Shown: piece after piece, positions 9,700-22,395 of the stretch
How the letters are laid out: the number at the start of each line of letters is the position of its first letter
Numbering within the stretch: position 1 is the first letter of the stretch
Source of the DNA: Nymphaea colorata
Taxonomy: Eukaryota; Streptophyta; Magnoliopsida; Nymphaeales; Nymphaeaceae
Length of the DNA: 64,000 nt
NCBI RefSeq assembly: GCF_008831285.2
Contig: NC_045147.1
Coordinates: 21,034,981 to 21,098,980 of the forward strand
Direction: 5' to 3'
Program-made: the position numbers and the translations under genes
Notes under the pieces: model-generated
Databases searched by the model: none
The model's input: the letters and a program-made list of their open reading frames with translations, nothing else
What the model was told of the DNA's origin: nothing

Positions 9700-12600
9700 G
9701 GCTTGGAACTTGATCAATGAATGGTAAACTTATTAATCACGTTAGACTGATTATGCTCTCCTGTCTTGTTTTTTTTCACATGACTGGGATTAGAAGTCCT
9801 CTTTATAGCAATGTATTGCTGTAATATACTTTCATAGCAAAAGTGTGTTGTACTAGTGAGTGTAATAATGGTAAATGTGTCTGTTGTTTTAAGGTTCTAG
9901 ATTCAATGAAAGATGATAAGGTCCTAGAAGTTGTACATCGTAGGAGATGATGGGATTCCCCTTGTAAGTTTTAAGTACTTAAGTACTTTCCTTACAATTA
10001 TGTAACTTATATGTGCAGTTGCTTTTCTACTAACTAGATGTGCACATGTGTAGACTGTAGATGCTGTTCATCCATGCTAGTGGTGCACAAAATTCATGGA
10101 CTACACAGTTGATGACATGCCCATTGGTAAGCATGTCTTTTATGAAAATCAGTTTTTTAATTCTTCCCGTCATGTTACATATGAAAATTGATGCATATTT
10201 TTGTGCGTGACGAGGGGTATAATGATTGGGATTCATCTAGTTCAATCTTGTTGTTCTTAAATTTTATTTCGCTGATTGTTTCTGTTTGATATTTCAATGA
10301 GTTGGATATGCCCTCATTTGGATCAATATATAGTATGAAGTTTATGGTTAGGCGAGACCATCTTTTTTAGGAAAAACGAGACGGGTCTCAGTTTTGCTCG
10401 AATATTTCATTCACTGGCAAGACTGTCTCATATCCATATCCAAAGATGGCCACCCATCGTTAGACGGCGTGCAGCGACCGGCGATCAGTGATGGCAGCCG
10501 AGGTACAGGTCTCTCTTTCTCTCTCTTTCATTTCGGCTAGAAATGTGGGCTGGCCTAAAGGTCCTCTGTTTTCAAGCCTGATCTCTATTTCTCTCAAACC
10601 CTCGACCGCCCGAGAGTTGCACTCTCTCTCACACCGATCTACAACAATTGGAATTCTGTAACAACCTGCATCGAGTTCATTTTCCTATTTTGATTTTTTT
10701 TTTTTTCTAGATTTCAATTGATGAAGGCCTCTTCGGTTGTGGAAGGGCATGACCCTTTGCCGAGGAGACCTTGGTTGACAAGGCAGAGGTTGTGGCCATC
10801 GCTTGTGGTGACGACCTTAGTGTCTCTGGTGGCAGATAGTGCTGTGGTAATAAAATCAGGACTGGTGTAGCGATCCTCTTGAAATTGTGGTTTTACGGGG
10901 TTCAATTCTGGATCTTTGTAGAATAGGATTAGGTCTGATGTTTTTCTAATTTTCAGCATGCTTTATAACGGGTCCGTCGAAGGAACTTAGAAAATGATAT
11001 ATTCTCTTTTTGCATCGCTGATCGAAGGAAATGGACTCCAAAGCGGATATACTCATGTTTTGCGTTGTTGTATTTTCATAAATACGTTCTGTCGTTTGCT
11101 TTCGGATGGCAATTACTTTTTTGCCTTGCGTTGTCATAGTTGGGTCGTGAAGCCGTTTGGATTTGGCTAGTCTGTTATATAGTGATATTGGTAGTGCTGC
11201 GGGTAGAGGGCGTGGCTTGGGTATGAGGTGTCCAACAGGGCAATTAGTTAAAAAGTTGGACAAGGGTATCTGTGTATATATATGCTAAAAATCTGTAACG
11301 TGCAAATGTGTTGAACCGTCAAATTAAGTACTAAATTATGGGATATTTTAAAATATATAACTAAAACAGCTAAATTAGAACATTATGTAGGTGGGTTAGA
11401 TGTTTTTTAATCCTAAGCGTGAAGCCTGTTGAAGTACCCAAGTATGAATATAGGTGCCGTAGGTGTCTGCCAGTCTGATGGAGGTGCCTCATGTTCCATT
11501 GGTTAAGACGTTTTCTTGGTTGAGTATTTAAGTTTTTATCTTCTTAACCTGCTGGGACTTGTTGAGTTCAGTGGATTTGAGATCCTCATTTGATGATCGA
11601 AGCTTTAGATTTGAGGTCGAAGGAAAGAAGGGCCTGACTGGATTTGACATCACCAATGATTTCAAATCGATAAGGCTATCAAACACTCCTAAAGGATTTT
11701 GAGGTCTGATATGAGTTTAGATCACTTAGATTTTGCTCATGTTTGCTTCGGTAATTAAAATACCGAACTGATAAAATTTTGATAAAATAATTAAAGTGTA
11801 GATTTCCAATCTTATATTTAGTTAAAGAGTTGTTACTAAGCTTTTTGTATATAGTAAGATAACAAAAAATTGTTTGCATGTATAGTTCGGCCCACTAATG
11901 AAAAAAACTAATGTATATATATATATATATCAGCATACCTAATGCAAATTGTTTGGGACTCTGATCTTAATAATATCATAAGATTAAGATTAAATTGAAA
12001 AAAAAAAGAAATAGTAGTACTCATTATTACTAAACAGGCAATTATTATTAATGCTAACACATAAATTTTGCTATTATTCCTTTGAGTTGCAAATAGTGTG
12101 AAGTACAATATTTGAGTTGAATGGTGTACTATTCTGAATCAAATCAATCAATCGTCACTATAATGTCACACCTTTCAAAATTAATACATTAAAATTGTCT
12201 GGATATCATTATAGTCAGACTTACAAGGTGATATATTATTGAAATTGTCTGAGATCGTAAATTAGAAAAGCGTTGATCATAAACTTTGTGGGTACTCAAC
12301 ATGGTCCATTGACACCATTCCAAATGATTAAACTATAAATATGTGTTCTTAATATAGATCTCACTGTTCCCTAATAAACAATACGACAATGAACAGAAAT
12401 CATGACAGTGGCAGAGATGAACAGTATGACAATGAACAGATGAGTGGTGGATCTAGAAATTTAAACCAGAGCAAAGGCATTGGATTGGTGTTGGTGTTGT
12501 CTAAGTGCCAATCCCAGCCTATGTGTAGCTTCCTCTTTAAGTAATAGCAAGGCACAAGTTGAGGAACATGGGTTGAGACTCATTTGGCAACAGTTTGTTA

Positions 12601-15240
12601 GCATTCTATGAACACGCCATAAGATTGGGGGCAGATTTATGTTAATAACAGTTTGTTATTGTTATCAATGTACAGCCGTTAAAGTTTAATGACTTTGCAT
12701 CTAAAATTGATATATTAGTAATAACAAAATTTTAAGAAAATGGATTATTTTAATGGCATTTTATATTACTAAATTAAAGTAAAAAGCACCTGAATTGCTG
12801 TTGGCAAACTTGAGAACGCTGTAAGGAATAGGAACTCATCTTGAACAAAACAGGTATTATTATGTGACCTTTCAAGACATGAATATGACCCCCAAACAAC
12901 GTTTTCCTCATGATCTCAACATAGAACTTAAAATGTTTTTAATTTACGGACTTGTCCTCTTTTTAGTTATAGTTTAGAATTTATATGAACAAATGATTTT
13001 CTTCATTTCTCAAAAACCAGTTCTACAAAATATCAGGAAATCAGGTTTCTTAGATATTTTCCTAATTAAGAGAGAGGTTTCCAACTAGGGCACTTGTAAT
13101 AAATGTACATGCAAATAGGAGTTAGGGTGGACAAAATCCCACACGAAAAAAAAAAAAAAAAAAAGAACGTTGGCAGGGGAAACCTTGGGTTGCTGCCCAA
13201 CAGAGTACAAATTCCAGTCGAATCTGTACCGCTGGTTCAGATCCAAAACCAGTGCATAATCACATCAATTTGATCTATCCTGATTCTGAATCCAACCCAA
13301 AATTTGAAACTATGTGTATGCAAGAAAAGAATCAAATTCAGGTTTAACTTATATTTTTCACTGAGAGTATGCTTTTCACAAAAGACTGCACTGAAGAGCT
13401 TAAAGCTGATGCATATTTGTACTCTGCATACAAACAATCTCGAGTGCCATGCGAGTTGCACTTAGAACATAAAACTCGGAAACTTAACAATCTCATTTTA
13501 GGCTTTTCGCAGATCTGTCTAATCTCAGAGAAACATTGAATCACAACGAAGCATACCTCGTTGTCACGGTTAAATAAAAGGGGGAAGCTTAGGCAACAGA
13601 CAGGTTTGGTGCGGATGCCAAACACGTTTGATTTAGATGGTTATGAGGAGGACAATGAGGATGCAGAAACCAATCACAAAGCATCCTCTCTCTAGATGCT
13701 TCTCAGAAAGGAGACGGGAACATAATCTCATTCTCCATCAAAAAAAGAGAGGCTGTGCTTTTAATTTTTCAATATGATAAAAGAAATAGACATTTGATGT
13801 TGCAAAACTGTAGCTTATGAATTGACTGAGGGTATGCTGACGAAATACGTGAGTTCATAACTTGAGAATGCCCCCTGTCAAAGTTGAGTACAACATTAGC
13901 TTATTATTATTATTACTATTTGATTATTATTATTCAACAAGATGTAAGACCAATATGCGATTAAAAGATTTTATTTTCCTTTACTTTGAAATATTTCGTT
14001 TCCCTTTACTTTCTGCCCTTCGGTTGTGCCACAGTTTGCATTGGGACTTGTTGGCATTACTACATGTATTTTAGCATATAGTCTGACAAAAATGTTATCA
14101 GAATGGGGCCATTAAAATCCAGTTGCAGATCGATTCAATTTTATCCAGTTTGAGATTTTAATATATTTATATATTTTATTATTTATTTTTTGTACATTTT
14201 TTATTTATTTTTAAAATAAATATGCATTTGACGGCATTTGCTCATGCACGTTTTTTGAGTGGGTTTTAGTTTTATCACTTCTGTTGGTTTCACCTCGCTT
14301 TGCTTTCTGATTTCTTGAACTCAAAACTGCAGTTGGTCTTCTTCTTCCTCATCCTAGATTCATTAGAGATCCAGTTTCGTGAGCACCTCTGTGCACGCAA
14401 CAAACATACACTCCTCTAGAAAAAAAAGAGCTTATTTTAGAAATTTTTGCTAATAAAATATACTTGTTGATCTCTTGCTTTTTCTACAATGCGCCATGTC
14501 TAGTAGCTAGTATGAAACTGACAGGACCGGCTCCAAGTCAAGTCCTACATGGCAGCTCTTGTCTCGTCTCGAGAAAGCGTGGCCAAGCGGGAGCCATGAG
14601 TCATCGGTAGCCACCATCCACAAGGCATTGGATCTAGTCAGCCAATCCAATCACGACGATTGAGATAACAAAATAATTTTCTTCCAAAATTATCGAAGAG
14701 AACATGAGGCCCTTTCTTCTCTTTCTCTCTATTTTCTTTTTAATTTTTAAAACATTAGATTTCAAGTTAATAAGCCCAATAAACAAGTCTTATGAAACAA
14801 GCCACCCCATTGATGGCTCAAGTTGGGTCCTAAAATTTTGTCACTTTATCTTGATTTAGACGAGTCATGCACTTTTTAGTGAGTCAAATGAGAAATTTAG
14901 CTGGACTAAGCTGGTATTGATTCGCGAAACAAACATAAAAAATAAATGAATATATAAACACACACACACATCGCATGCATGCTCGCGCATGTAAAATTGC
15001 ATAGAAAAAAAAATCTTATTAATTAATTAATTAATGTTAATCATAATTTTTCTTGTAAGGCTTATGACTATCAATTTGCGGGACAAACGTAGCGTGTACC
15101 TTCAATCCGAGTCCATCACTGGATAGCATGTCGAGTCTCGTGATAGATCCTCAAAAGCGATCGAGTTGGTGAGATTACATTGTATCTTGTAAAGGGGATG
15201 TCCCTTTTACCCAAAAGGCAAACAGTTAAAAAGCAAGTGA
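9700..15240. other. Long gene-poor intergenic region
   Basis: About 5.5 kb of AT-rich DNA with no supportable gene. Notable simple sequence: a CT-rich stretch near 10507-10530, a poly-A tract at about 13146-13163, and AT-rich runs at about 11915-11931 and 14155-14220. The interval 14500-15300 probably includes the promoter region of the downstream NPH3 gene. Confidence 0.55.
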
Positions 15241-15305
15241 GAAAGAAGAAAAAGCCAATTATGCAGAGAAAATGCCGACCGAGAGAGGAGCTCCTGCGCC
15301 TCTCC

Positions 15306-15313
15306 TATATAAG
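15306..15313 (+). promoter_or_regulatory. TATA box of the NPH3/BTB gene
   Basis: TATATAAG lies 53 bases upstream of the ATG at 15366. That leaves room for a start site about 30 bases downstream and a 5' leader of only a few tens of bases. Confidence 0.6.
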
Positions 15314-15365
15314 ACCGCAGGCGACAAGGAGCGGCTGACCAGGTAACTCTGGCCCAACTGCTCCC

Positions 15366-18300
15366 ATGGCTGCCCCTACCAAGAGTGCCAGGCTCTCCGT
15401 CGCCGTCGAGAAAACTGGAAAATGGTACGTTACCATCGTCTTTTGGTTCTGGTGCTTCACTGTAAGCAAGGATAGCTGCTCATATTTGAAAAGCTTTCCG
15501 GTGAATTTGATCTTGCGGCAACTGGTTTGGTCATTCCATGGCATGTATTCTTACCTCCCTTTGGTAATTTTGCAGGGTTTTATCTCAGGATGTTCCGAGC
15601 GACGTGGTGGTTCAAGTTGGAGAGACCAATTTCTGCTTGCACAAGGTAAGTTAATTGAAGCTGAGCTCTCTGTGGTAGAGGTTTAAGTGTATATATCCGC
15701 GGTGATGGCTCCACCGTGGCTTTGAAAGCATGCCCTGGTTGAAAGGTTGCAGGTGGCCGGCGCCGCCATCTTTTGCCGCAAATATGGGCGACCCTAGTTC
15801 TGTGGTGGGACCTTGCTGCAGCGCAGCCGGTCGCCTGAGATCCGTCACCAGCCACCACCACCTTTTTCGTTTAAAAAAAAAAAAAGAAAAAGAAAAATCT
15901 TCGTGCAAGTCCGCGCCTGCCTTGAAAATTTTCATTGCTTGTCTTGAAGTTTTGCGGTAGATATAGCCTGGTTAGTTTTGTTGTGAAGTTCAGCTTTAAT
16001 TGCCCATTTGAATCAAATTGGTGGCAAATGTCGTTATTCACCGTTATTATTGTTATTGTTTTTAGAGATCATGAAGTTCATCGTATTCGTTTTCATTTTT
16101 ATATGTTTTTTTCATTTATGAATTCAAAGAAAAAAAACTCCAGCTCCAAATTGACTATTTTCTCAAATATATACTTCTAATCAGCAATAGAAGTTTTTTC
16201 TTGCTTGGTTTAAGCGGCCTGTTGTAGTGTCTTGATAGCCAGAAGAAGTTCCTTGCCATAAGTACTTCTGCAGGCTGTCAGGAAAGCAAATGAATCTCTC
16301 TAGTGGCCTTTCTCTCAGAATTTTAGGCCAAAAAATTGTACAACAAGTGAACTTGAATCTGTTCATTGTGTTCTTGTAACCTTCATCCTTAGTAGAAGTT
16401 TTTTCAGGGCGACAAACAAGCCATCATTCGGTATCTTTTATATTTGTCTATGGTTTTATCCTCGCTGATTTGAGGGTGTGCTTCAGCTCTCAAAGATAAC
16501 AGTACTAGCTTTGCATCGGCAACTGCATCCTTCTTAATCCTGCTTTGAGAAAACCCTTATAGGGCTACGGATCTTTCGTGTAGATCTCCACTGAAAGGAA
16601 GCCTGGCCGAAGGATCTGTAAGGTTTTACTAACATCTACTGGAACACCAATTACTAATTATGGTCGCAACTGCATCTTTCTTAATCCTGCTTTGAGAAAA
16701 CTTTTTAAGGCTACGGATCTCTCGTGTAGATCTCCAGTGAAAGGAAGCCTGACCGAAGGATATGTAAGGTTTTACTAAGACATCTACTGGAACACCAATT
16801 ATTGACTATGGTCGCAACTGCATCCTGCTTTGAGAAAACCTTTTTAAGGCAATGGATCTCTCGTGTAAATCTCCACTGAAAGGAGGCCTGGCCGAAAGAT
16901 CTGTAAGGTTTTACTAAGACATCTACTGGAACACCAATTACTGATTATGGTCCCCATTTCTCTCTCCCTATGTGTTTGCGTGGGGAACATATTTTATTGT
17001 CTTCTGATTACCGTGATTGCGAGTTTGTATAAACTTAACTTGTTATTTACTTTTTTAAAAAATAATTTTGTATGTGGTATGCATGCATGCACTTTATAAA
17101 TATTATATATGTATAAACGTAACGTTATCCCTTTGTTCATGCAGTAATTATTAACAGTCTGAACGGTTATTCTGATGATTATCATACAGCATAAATAACA
17201 CTGTATCTCGAATAGCTCCAAATACTTAAATATTATTAAATCATTGACGAAGCTTCTCTGATAAAATTCAGATAGAGAGATGATGAAGAGAAATCTCCAT
17301 CTACTCTCAACGCCACAAAAAATGGGAATCAAATATGAGATGCATCTCAGCTCGTGCTTTCTCAACTGCATGCAACTCAAAGAATCTGAATCTTATGTGG
17401 AAATTTTGCTTTATCATTTTATGGTGAAACATGAAAATGGTCTCTTCAGCGACCAGTGATGGTAGCGTTAGATGTAAAAGTTAAGAGAGTGACAATTAAA
17501 AGAGTTGGTGATAGGTAGAGTGAAGGCAGTCTCAACTACATGCAACTCAAAGAATCTGAAACATGTGTGGAAATTTTGCCTTATCATTTTATGGTGAAAC
17601 ATGAAAATGGTCGCTTCAGCGGCCGATGATGGTAGCGTTAGATGTAAAAAGTTAAGAGAGTGACAATTAAAAGAGTGGTGATCGGTAGAGTGAAGGCAGC
17701 TATCGATCGAGCAACAAGACGACAGTCGTCGACCACACAGTCGTCGATCGGTTCCTGTCGGCGCCTTCAGCTACAGACCAAGGAGGGAGAGGGTGCATGT
17801 GGTGCAGGGGCTACATGTATGGGCCCCCTTCCTTCATCAGTCATATCAACCACTCGACCCACAGCGTGCAGCCAACGGCTGCCATCCTCATCTAAAAAGA
17901 TTCACCAACAACTTGGACGATATCTAATCTTCATCCAAATCCGGACTAGTTAATTTGTCCTTCTCGTACTTTGATCACGTCCAGTACCCCAGCACACAGT
18001 AAAAGAGATATCAAAAGGAAAAAGAAAATTCAGTATACAATTAATTAAAAGTATGATTAAAAAGGTAATGAATTAGTGTAAGAAGTGGATTTCATGAATC
18101 GGCTACCAATTGGCCTATTTTTAATAAAATTGATTTTGACAACCTCGTCTCTCATACTGTCTCTTTTCAGATTGAGTGTTCTTGATAAAAATCAAACAAA
18201 CGAATCATCCCCTCCACAATGTACTAAAGTTGGCATTCCTTTGTTACAGTGGAAACACGATTCTGATGCCCAAACTTAAAATGGTCATTTGGTGTTTGGA

Positions 18301-20470
18301 TGTAATAGATGACTCTATTATAACTAAACTTTGATTTTTAATACTTGAATCGCAAAATCTACCTTCTGTGGAAATGCTTGCTTAGACCACTGACCATTCT
18401 ATTTTCTTTCGCAGTTCATGTTAGTGACCAAGTGTGGCCACATAAGGAAATTGATCTTGGAGAGCTCGGAAACGGATCTGTCAAGAATTGACCTGCCGGA
18501 TTTGCCAGGTGGGCCTGAGATTTTCGAGAAGGTGGCCAAGTTCTGCTATGGTGAAAACTTCGAGATCACTGTGAGAAATGTGGCCGCGCTCCGCTGTGCG
18601 GGAGAGTACCTGGAAATGTCTGAAGCTTATTGCCAGGAAAACTTGATCTCTCGAACGGAGGAATTCCTTGCACGAGCCGCACTCACCACCTTTTCCGGTG
18701 CCATCGCCGTGCTTAAGAGCTGTGAGGAGTTTATGCCCATGGCTGCGGAGCTAGAAATAGTTCAGCAGTGCTTGGATGTTGCAAGCTTGAAGGTATGGCT
18801 TGCTTGTACAAGAATTCCAGAAATTGAACACCAGCTTTGTTTTAAACTGAGAATTAAATGGTTAACCGTTTTCTTTTGAAATCTAGTTTTTTGGGAATTC
18901 TGGATGTTATAAAATCTCGTCTACATCATTTGGCAGCTGATACGAACAAAGAACTTTTCGATTTCACTTCACGTTTATCCATTCTGGTTATTCGGAAAAT
19001 TTAGCCTTTTTCTCCTAAATGTATTCAATGCCAATTTCAGGCTTACAACGAATCAAATTCCCCCATGAGGCCTCCTCCTGGAAGGTGGATGGAGGAGCTC
19101 TCCATCCTGTCTGTCGATTCCTTCAAGCAATTCATGGTCTCCCTCAAATCTCGAGGCGCGCGGATGCAGACCCTCGCTGCCACGGTCATGACGTTCGCCG
19201 AACGTTCCCTTCGGGAGCTCGTTCGTGACCGGACCGGAGGTGCGGCGATCTCCGGTCGGGCGGGCGACGTCAATCAGAGAAGGCGGCAAAGGGAGACGCT
19301 CGAGGGGATCGTCGGGACAATGCCGGACGAGACAACTGCATTCCCGGTGTCCTTCCTATGTTGCCTTCTCCGGGCCGCCATATTCTTGGACTCCGCCCTC
19401 GCGGTGCGGGGCGAGTTGGAGCAGCGGGTGGCGGCGGTGCTGGAGCATGCGGCAGTGGACGACCTACTCGCGGTGGGAATGGGGTACGAGGGCGAGCGGC
19501 TGGTGGACCACGAGAGCGTGAGGCGGATTGTGGCGGAGTTCGCGGAGAAGGAAAAGGAGAGGAAAGGGAGCAGCTTAAGGGACGCGGCAGTGAGGGGGAC
19601 CGCCTCCGAGGCAATGCAGAGGGTGGCGAAGACGGTGGACTTGTACCTGGCGGAGATCGCCACCGACGGCGACCTGAGCATATCTACGTTCACGGCGATG
19701 GCAGTGCTCATCCCGAAGTCGGCCAGGACCCATGATGACGACCTCTACAGGGCCGCCGATATCTACCTGAAGGTTCCTGCGTTTAGCTTTTTTCCAATCT
19801 TACCCGATCAATGAATTTTTTTAATGAACCCAACTAAATGGATTTGGAAGTGATTTCTTCTTATTGAACCCAGCTAAACGGATTCGGCTTTCAATCAAAT
19901 ATGGAATTACACTTGTTTGGTCAATATGATCACTTTTGTTAGTCTGGATCTCAAGTTTACGATTTTGTATTGATCCATTAATTACTGCAGGCACATCCTG
20001 GACTGGATGAAATAGATAGAGAGAAAGTGTGCAGCATCATGGACCCCTTGAGCCTCTCACATAATGCAAGGGTGCATGCTTCCCAGAACAAGAGGCTCCC
20101 TGTTCAGGTCGTGCTGCATGTTGTGTACTATGATCAGCTTACGGTCAGATGTGAGGATCACAAGCTCTCTGATGCCTCCATTACCAGAAACCAAGTTAGT
20201 GCAGATGTTTCCTTGATAAGAGAGAATGAATCTCTGCGGATGGAGCTGGACAAGATGAAGGCGATCGTCTCGGGTCTGCAGAGAGGTTCGGAGCCAGCAG
20301 CGGCAGCAAAAACATCAAAGCGGCCAACCTTCTTTGCATCTGTGTCGAAGACATTTGGTAAGCTGAATCCCTTCCGCCATGGCTCGAAGGACACGTCACA
20401 AATTGAGATCATCACTTGTGGGAGCATCGATATCACAAAGCCCAAGAAGAGGAGGTTTTCTTTATCTTGA
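15366..20470 (+). CDS. NPH3/BTB (NRL family) protein, five exons
   Basis: Exons 15366-15424, 15576-15645, 18415-18792, 19041-19772 and 19991-20470 join in frame with GT...AG introns to give about 572 residues, a normal length for the family. The BTB domain occupies roughly residues 20-120 (VFSQDVPSDVVVQVG, LHKFMLV, then LPGGPEIFEKVAKFCYG). The NPH3 domain follows in exons 4-5 with PKSARTHDDDLYRAADIYLK, AHPGLDEIDRE, RLPVQVV and YYDQL. A short coiled coil (SLIRENESLRMELDKMK) precedes a basic tail ending RRFSLS. NRL proteins act at the plasma membrane as phototropin partners and putative CUL3 substrate adaptors. The tail contains an RxS motif with serine third from the end, the place where NPH3 binds 14-3-3 when phosphorylated. 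Exon 1-2 are small and intron 2 is 2.8 kb. The assignment is firm; which paralogue it is remains open. Confidence 0.95.
16519..16952 (+). repeat. Three-copy tandem repeat of about 147 bp in intron
   Basis: Copies lie at 16519-16665, 16666-16813 and 16814-16952. Each contains GCAACTGCATC, CTTTGAGAAAA, AAGGTTTTACTAA and CTACTGGAACACCAATTA. The third copy lacks about 10 bases near its start. Substitutions are few, so the array is fairly recent. Confidence 0.9.
17361..17699 (+). repeat. Two-copy tandem repeat of 170 bp in intron
   Basis: 17361-17530 and 17531-17699 are near-identical direct copies starting CTCAACT and ending TGAAGGCAG, with a handful of substitutions. This is a second, unrelated local duplication in the same intron. 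Confidence 0.9.
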
Positions 20471-21489
20471 TCAATTGGCAAGCCCTGGAATGTGTGTTTA
20501 TTATGTTTTCCTTGTTAGCGGGTGTGTAAGAAAATACATTTTAAGCAGTCTATGCTTTTAGTTTACAGGAAAATCTGTGTGCATGTGTACACGCACACCG
20601 ACGTGCATGTGTGTGTTCATGTAATTCTGTATTCATGCATGGTTATCTGCAAGCATGGTAGGTTGCAATCTAATTGCACGGATTTCGTGTGATTATCGCA
20701 TTGCATTTCGCAGATCATTCCTTTAAGTTTCGTCTGTAGACAAGATTTTGAAAAATAGTTACCAAAAAATGATTTGTAGAGGGAAATTAAGTGAAGTTAG
20801 TTCAATTGCGTCGCATTCAACTTTTTCAGTGAAAAATTAATCTTGTCGACGAAAGGTGGTGTCGATCAAATCTGACATTCAACCACACTGCTCCATAAAA
20901 AAAAAAATTAGACAAAAAAAAATGAATATCAGACTAAGAAACCAGATTGGATTTGGAAATCTAATTCAGATTTTGATTTAAAATATCAGATTCAGATTTG
21001 AATCCAAATCAGATTTAATTTTAAATAAATATCCTGTCCACATATTTTGGAAGTGCGCATATTTAAAATATCAGATTCAGCCGTCAGAATTATTACGACC
21101 TTTGAGATTATAAATTTCACTTTCTAGAAGAGTTTGCATAACACATTCGAAAATTCTTTTTGAGGGAGAAAATGTTGCCCTGTTTACTCTTACTGAAAAG
21201 CTAAAGGAATGGTTGGACACTTACTGAGAGAAAAAAATTCACTCTCTTTTAAAAATATAAGGTGATTATTTGTACAATCAAACAACGCTTTGCAGCTTAA
21301 ATGGACCTTATTTTACCACGTATTGCTAACGTCGAAGCCAGCTGCCTATTGAGAGCCAGTTACTTTACCACTTATACAAAAGTATGTACTGTTTGTGGGT
21401 CTACGTTTGCACATGTCCCACACGTTGCTTACACCTGCTTTCACCACCCTTGGAGAGAGGCAATCGATATGTTTTACTTAAAAAACTAT

Positions 21490-21560
<71 letters not shown>

Positions 21561-22067
21561 ACAGGCTTAAGCTTCCATAATGGAGAACATAAACCATCCA
21601 CTCATGATTTCTCCAATAGTTGACGGCTCCCATGCCACTAAGAACTCCATAACATTCAAAAAAAAAAAAAATCAGTTCATCTAATACGCCCAATTACTGC
21701 TATGATTATTCAGTTCTCAAGGTTAAATTGGTGGTCAAATAAAAGTATTTGAATGGAGCATATTTCCTCATAAGGGGTAAATGCATGAAAGGGCCGCAGC
21801 CCTGCCCTCTTTATCTTGCCCCCATAGTCTAGCATTGGTTCGGAATCTGAGTGAACTTAGGAATATTCCCTTCAATTCGAGAGTAACTGCTGATCGTAAT
21901 ATTCCATTAATTAGACTATTATTGCAATATATATGAATGGTTTCATTTCTCCACAACTGTAGCCTCCAGCAGACTACATGGAAAGCAATTAGTTACTCAA
22001 GGAATGCAGAATCCATGTTACCCAACATCTGCTTATTTCAGTCTCCACGCTCTTTCTTTTTGTTATA
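20471..22067. other. Intergenic region downstream of NPH3 gene
   Basis: No gene. It holds a short copy of the Y-type repeat motif (about 20778-20820, GTGAAGTTAGTTCAATT), an AT-rich stretch of repeated CAGATT/AATCC words (about 20930-21010) and a compound microsatellite. Confidence 0.6.
21493..21556. repeat. (CA)17(TA)15 compound microsatellite
   Basis: Uninterrupted CA dinucleotides at 21493-21526 pass directly into TA dinucleotides at 21527-21556. Confidence 0.98.
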
Positions 22068-22395
22068 GGAATTGCTTTTCTTGATCAATCCTCTTCCTCA
22101 TTTAAAGCTCACATTTTGCTTTGCGCATAAACACAGGTTTGGTTTTCTGTCTCGATCTTCTGGAGTTATTCTAGATCCCTCACCACCCCTCATCACTCAC
22201 ATTTACACCAACGATCTATCTTACTTCATGTTATGGTGATTTTTTTATTAAGATCATGTCAATATCAAGGGTGATTTTTACTATGGTAAAATTAATATCT
22301 GTATGTAAATCTTCTTCCAACTTTAAAGTCAAATGATCTCACGATTTTCAATGAGTAACGGATATTATGATGCATAGCGATTACATTCATATTTT
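22068..22395. repeat. X segment, copy 1
   Basis: Homologous in direct orientation to 45872-46190 (shared words GGTTTGGTTTTCTGTCTC, CTTCCAACTTTAAAGTCAAA, GATTACATTCATATTTT). Together the X copies bracket the duplication array. Copy 1 passes directly into a Y segment at about 22396, whereas copy 2 continues into unrelated DNA. Confidence 0.85.

Larger units (their letters stand above)
15646..18414 (+). other. Long second intron of the NPH3 gene
   Basis: GT at 15646 and AG at 18413-18414 bound a 2769-bp intron, far longer than the gene's other introns. It contains a GC-rich island (about 15710-15870), a three-copy tandem repeat and a two-copy tandem repeat. The small frames inside it are not supported as genes. 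Confidence 0.85.

Noticed and set aside
19270-19735. Long overlapping frames on both strands within NPH3 exon 4
   Set aside because: Shadows of a GC-rich coding exon; the NPH3 frame has the family motifs and correct splice phases.
21493-21556. Repeat-like tract considered as a CRISPR or satellite array
   Set aside because: It is a plain CA/TA microsatellite. No spaced direct repeats of CRISPR type occur anywhere in the window, as expected for plant DNA.
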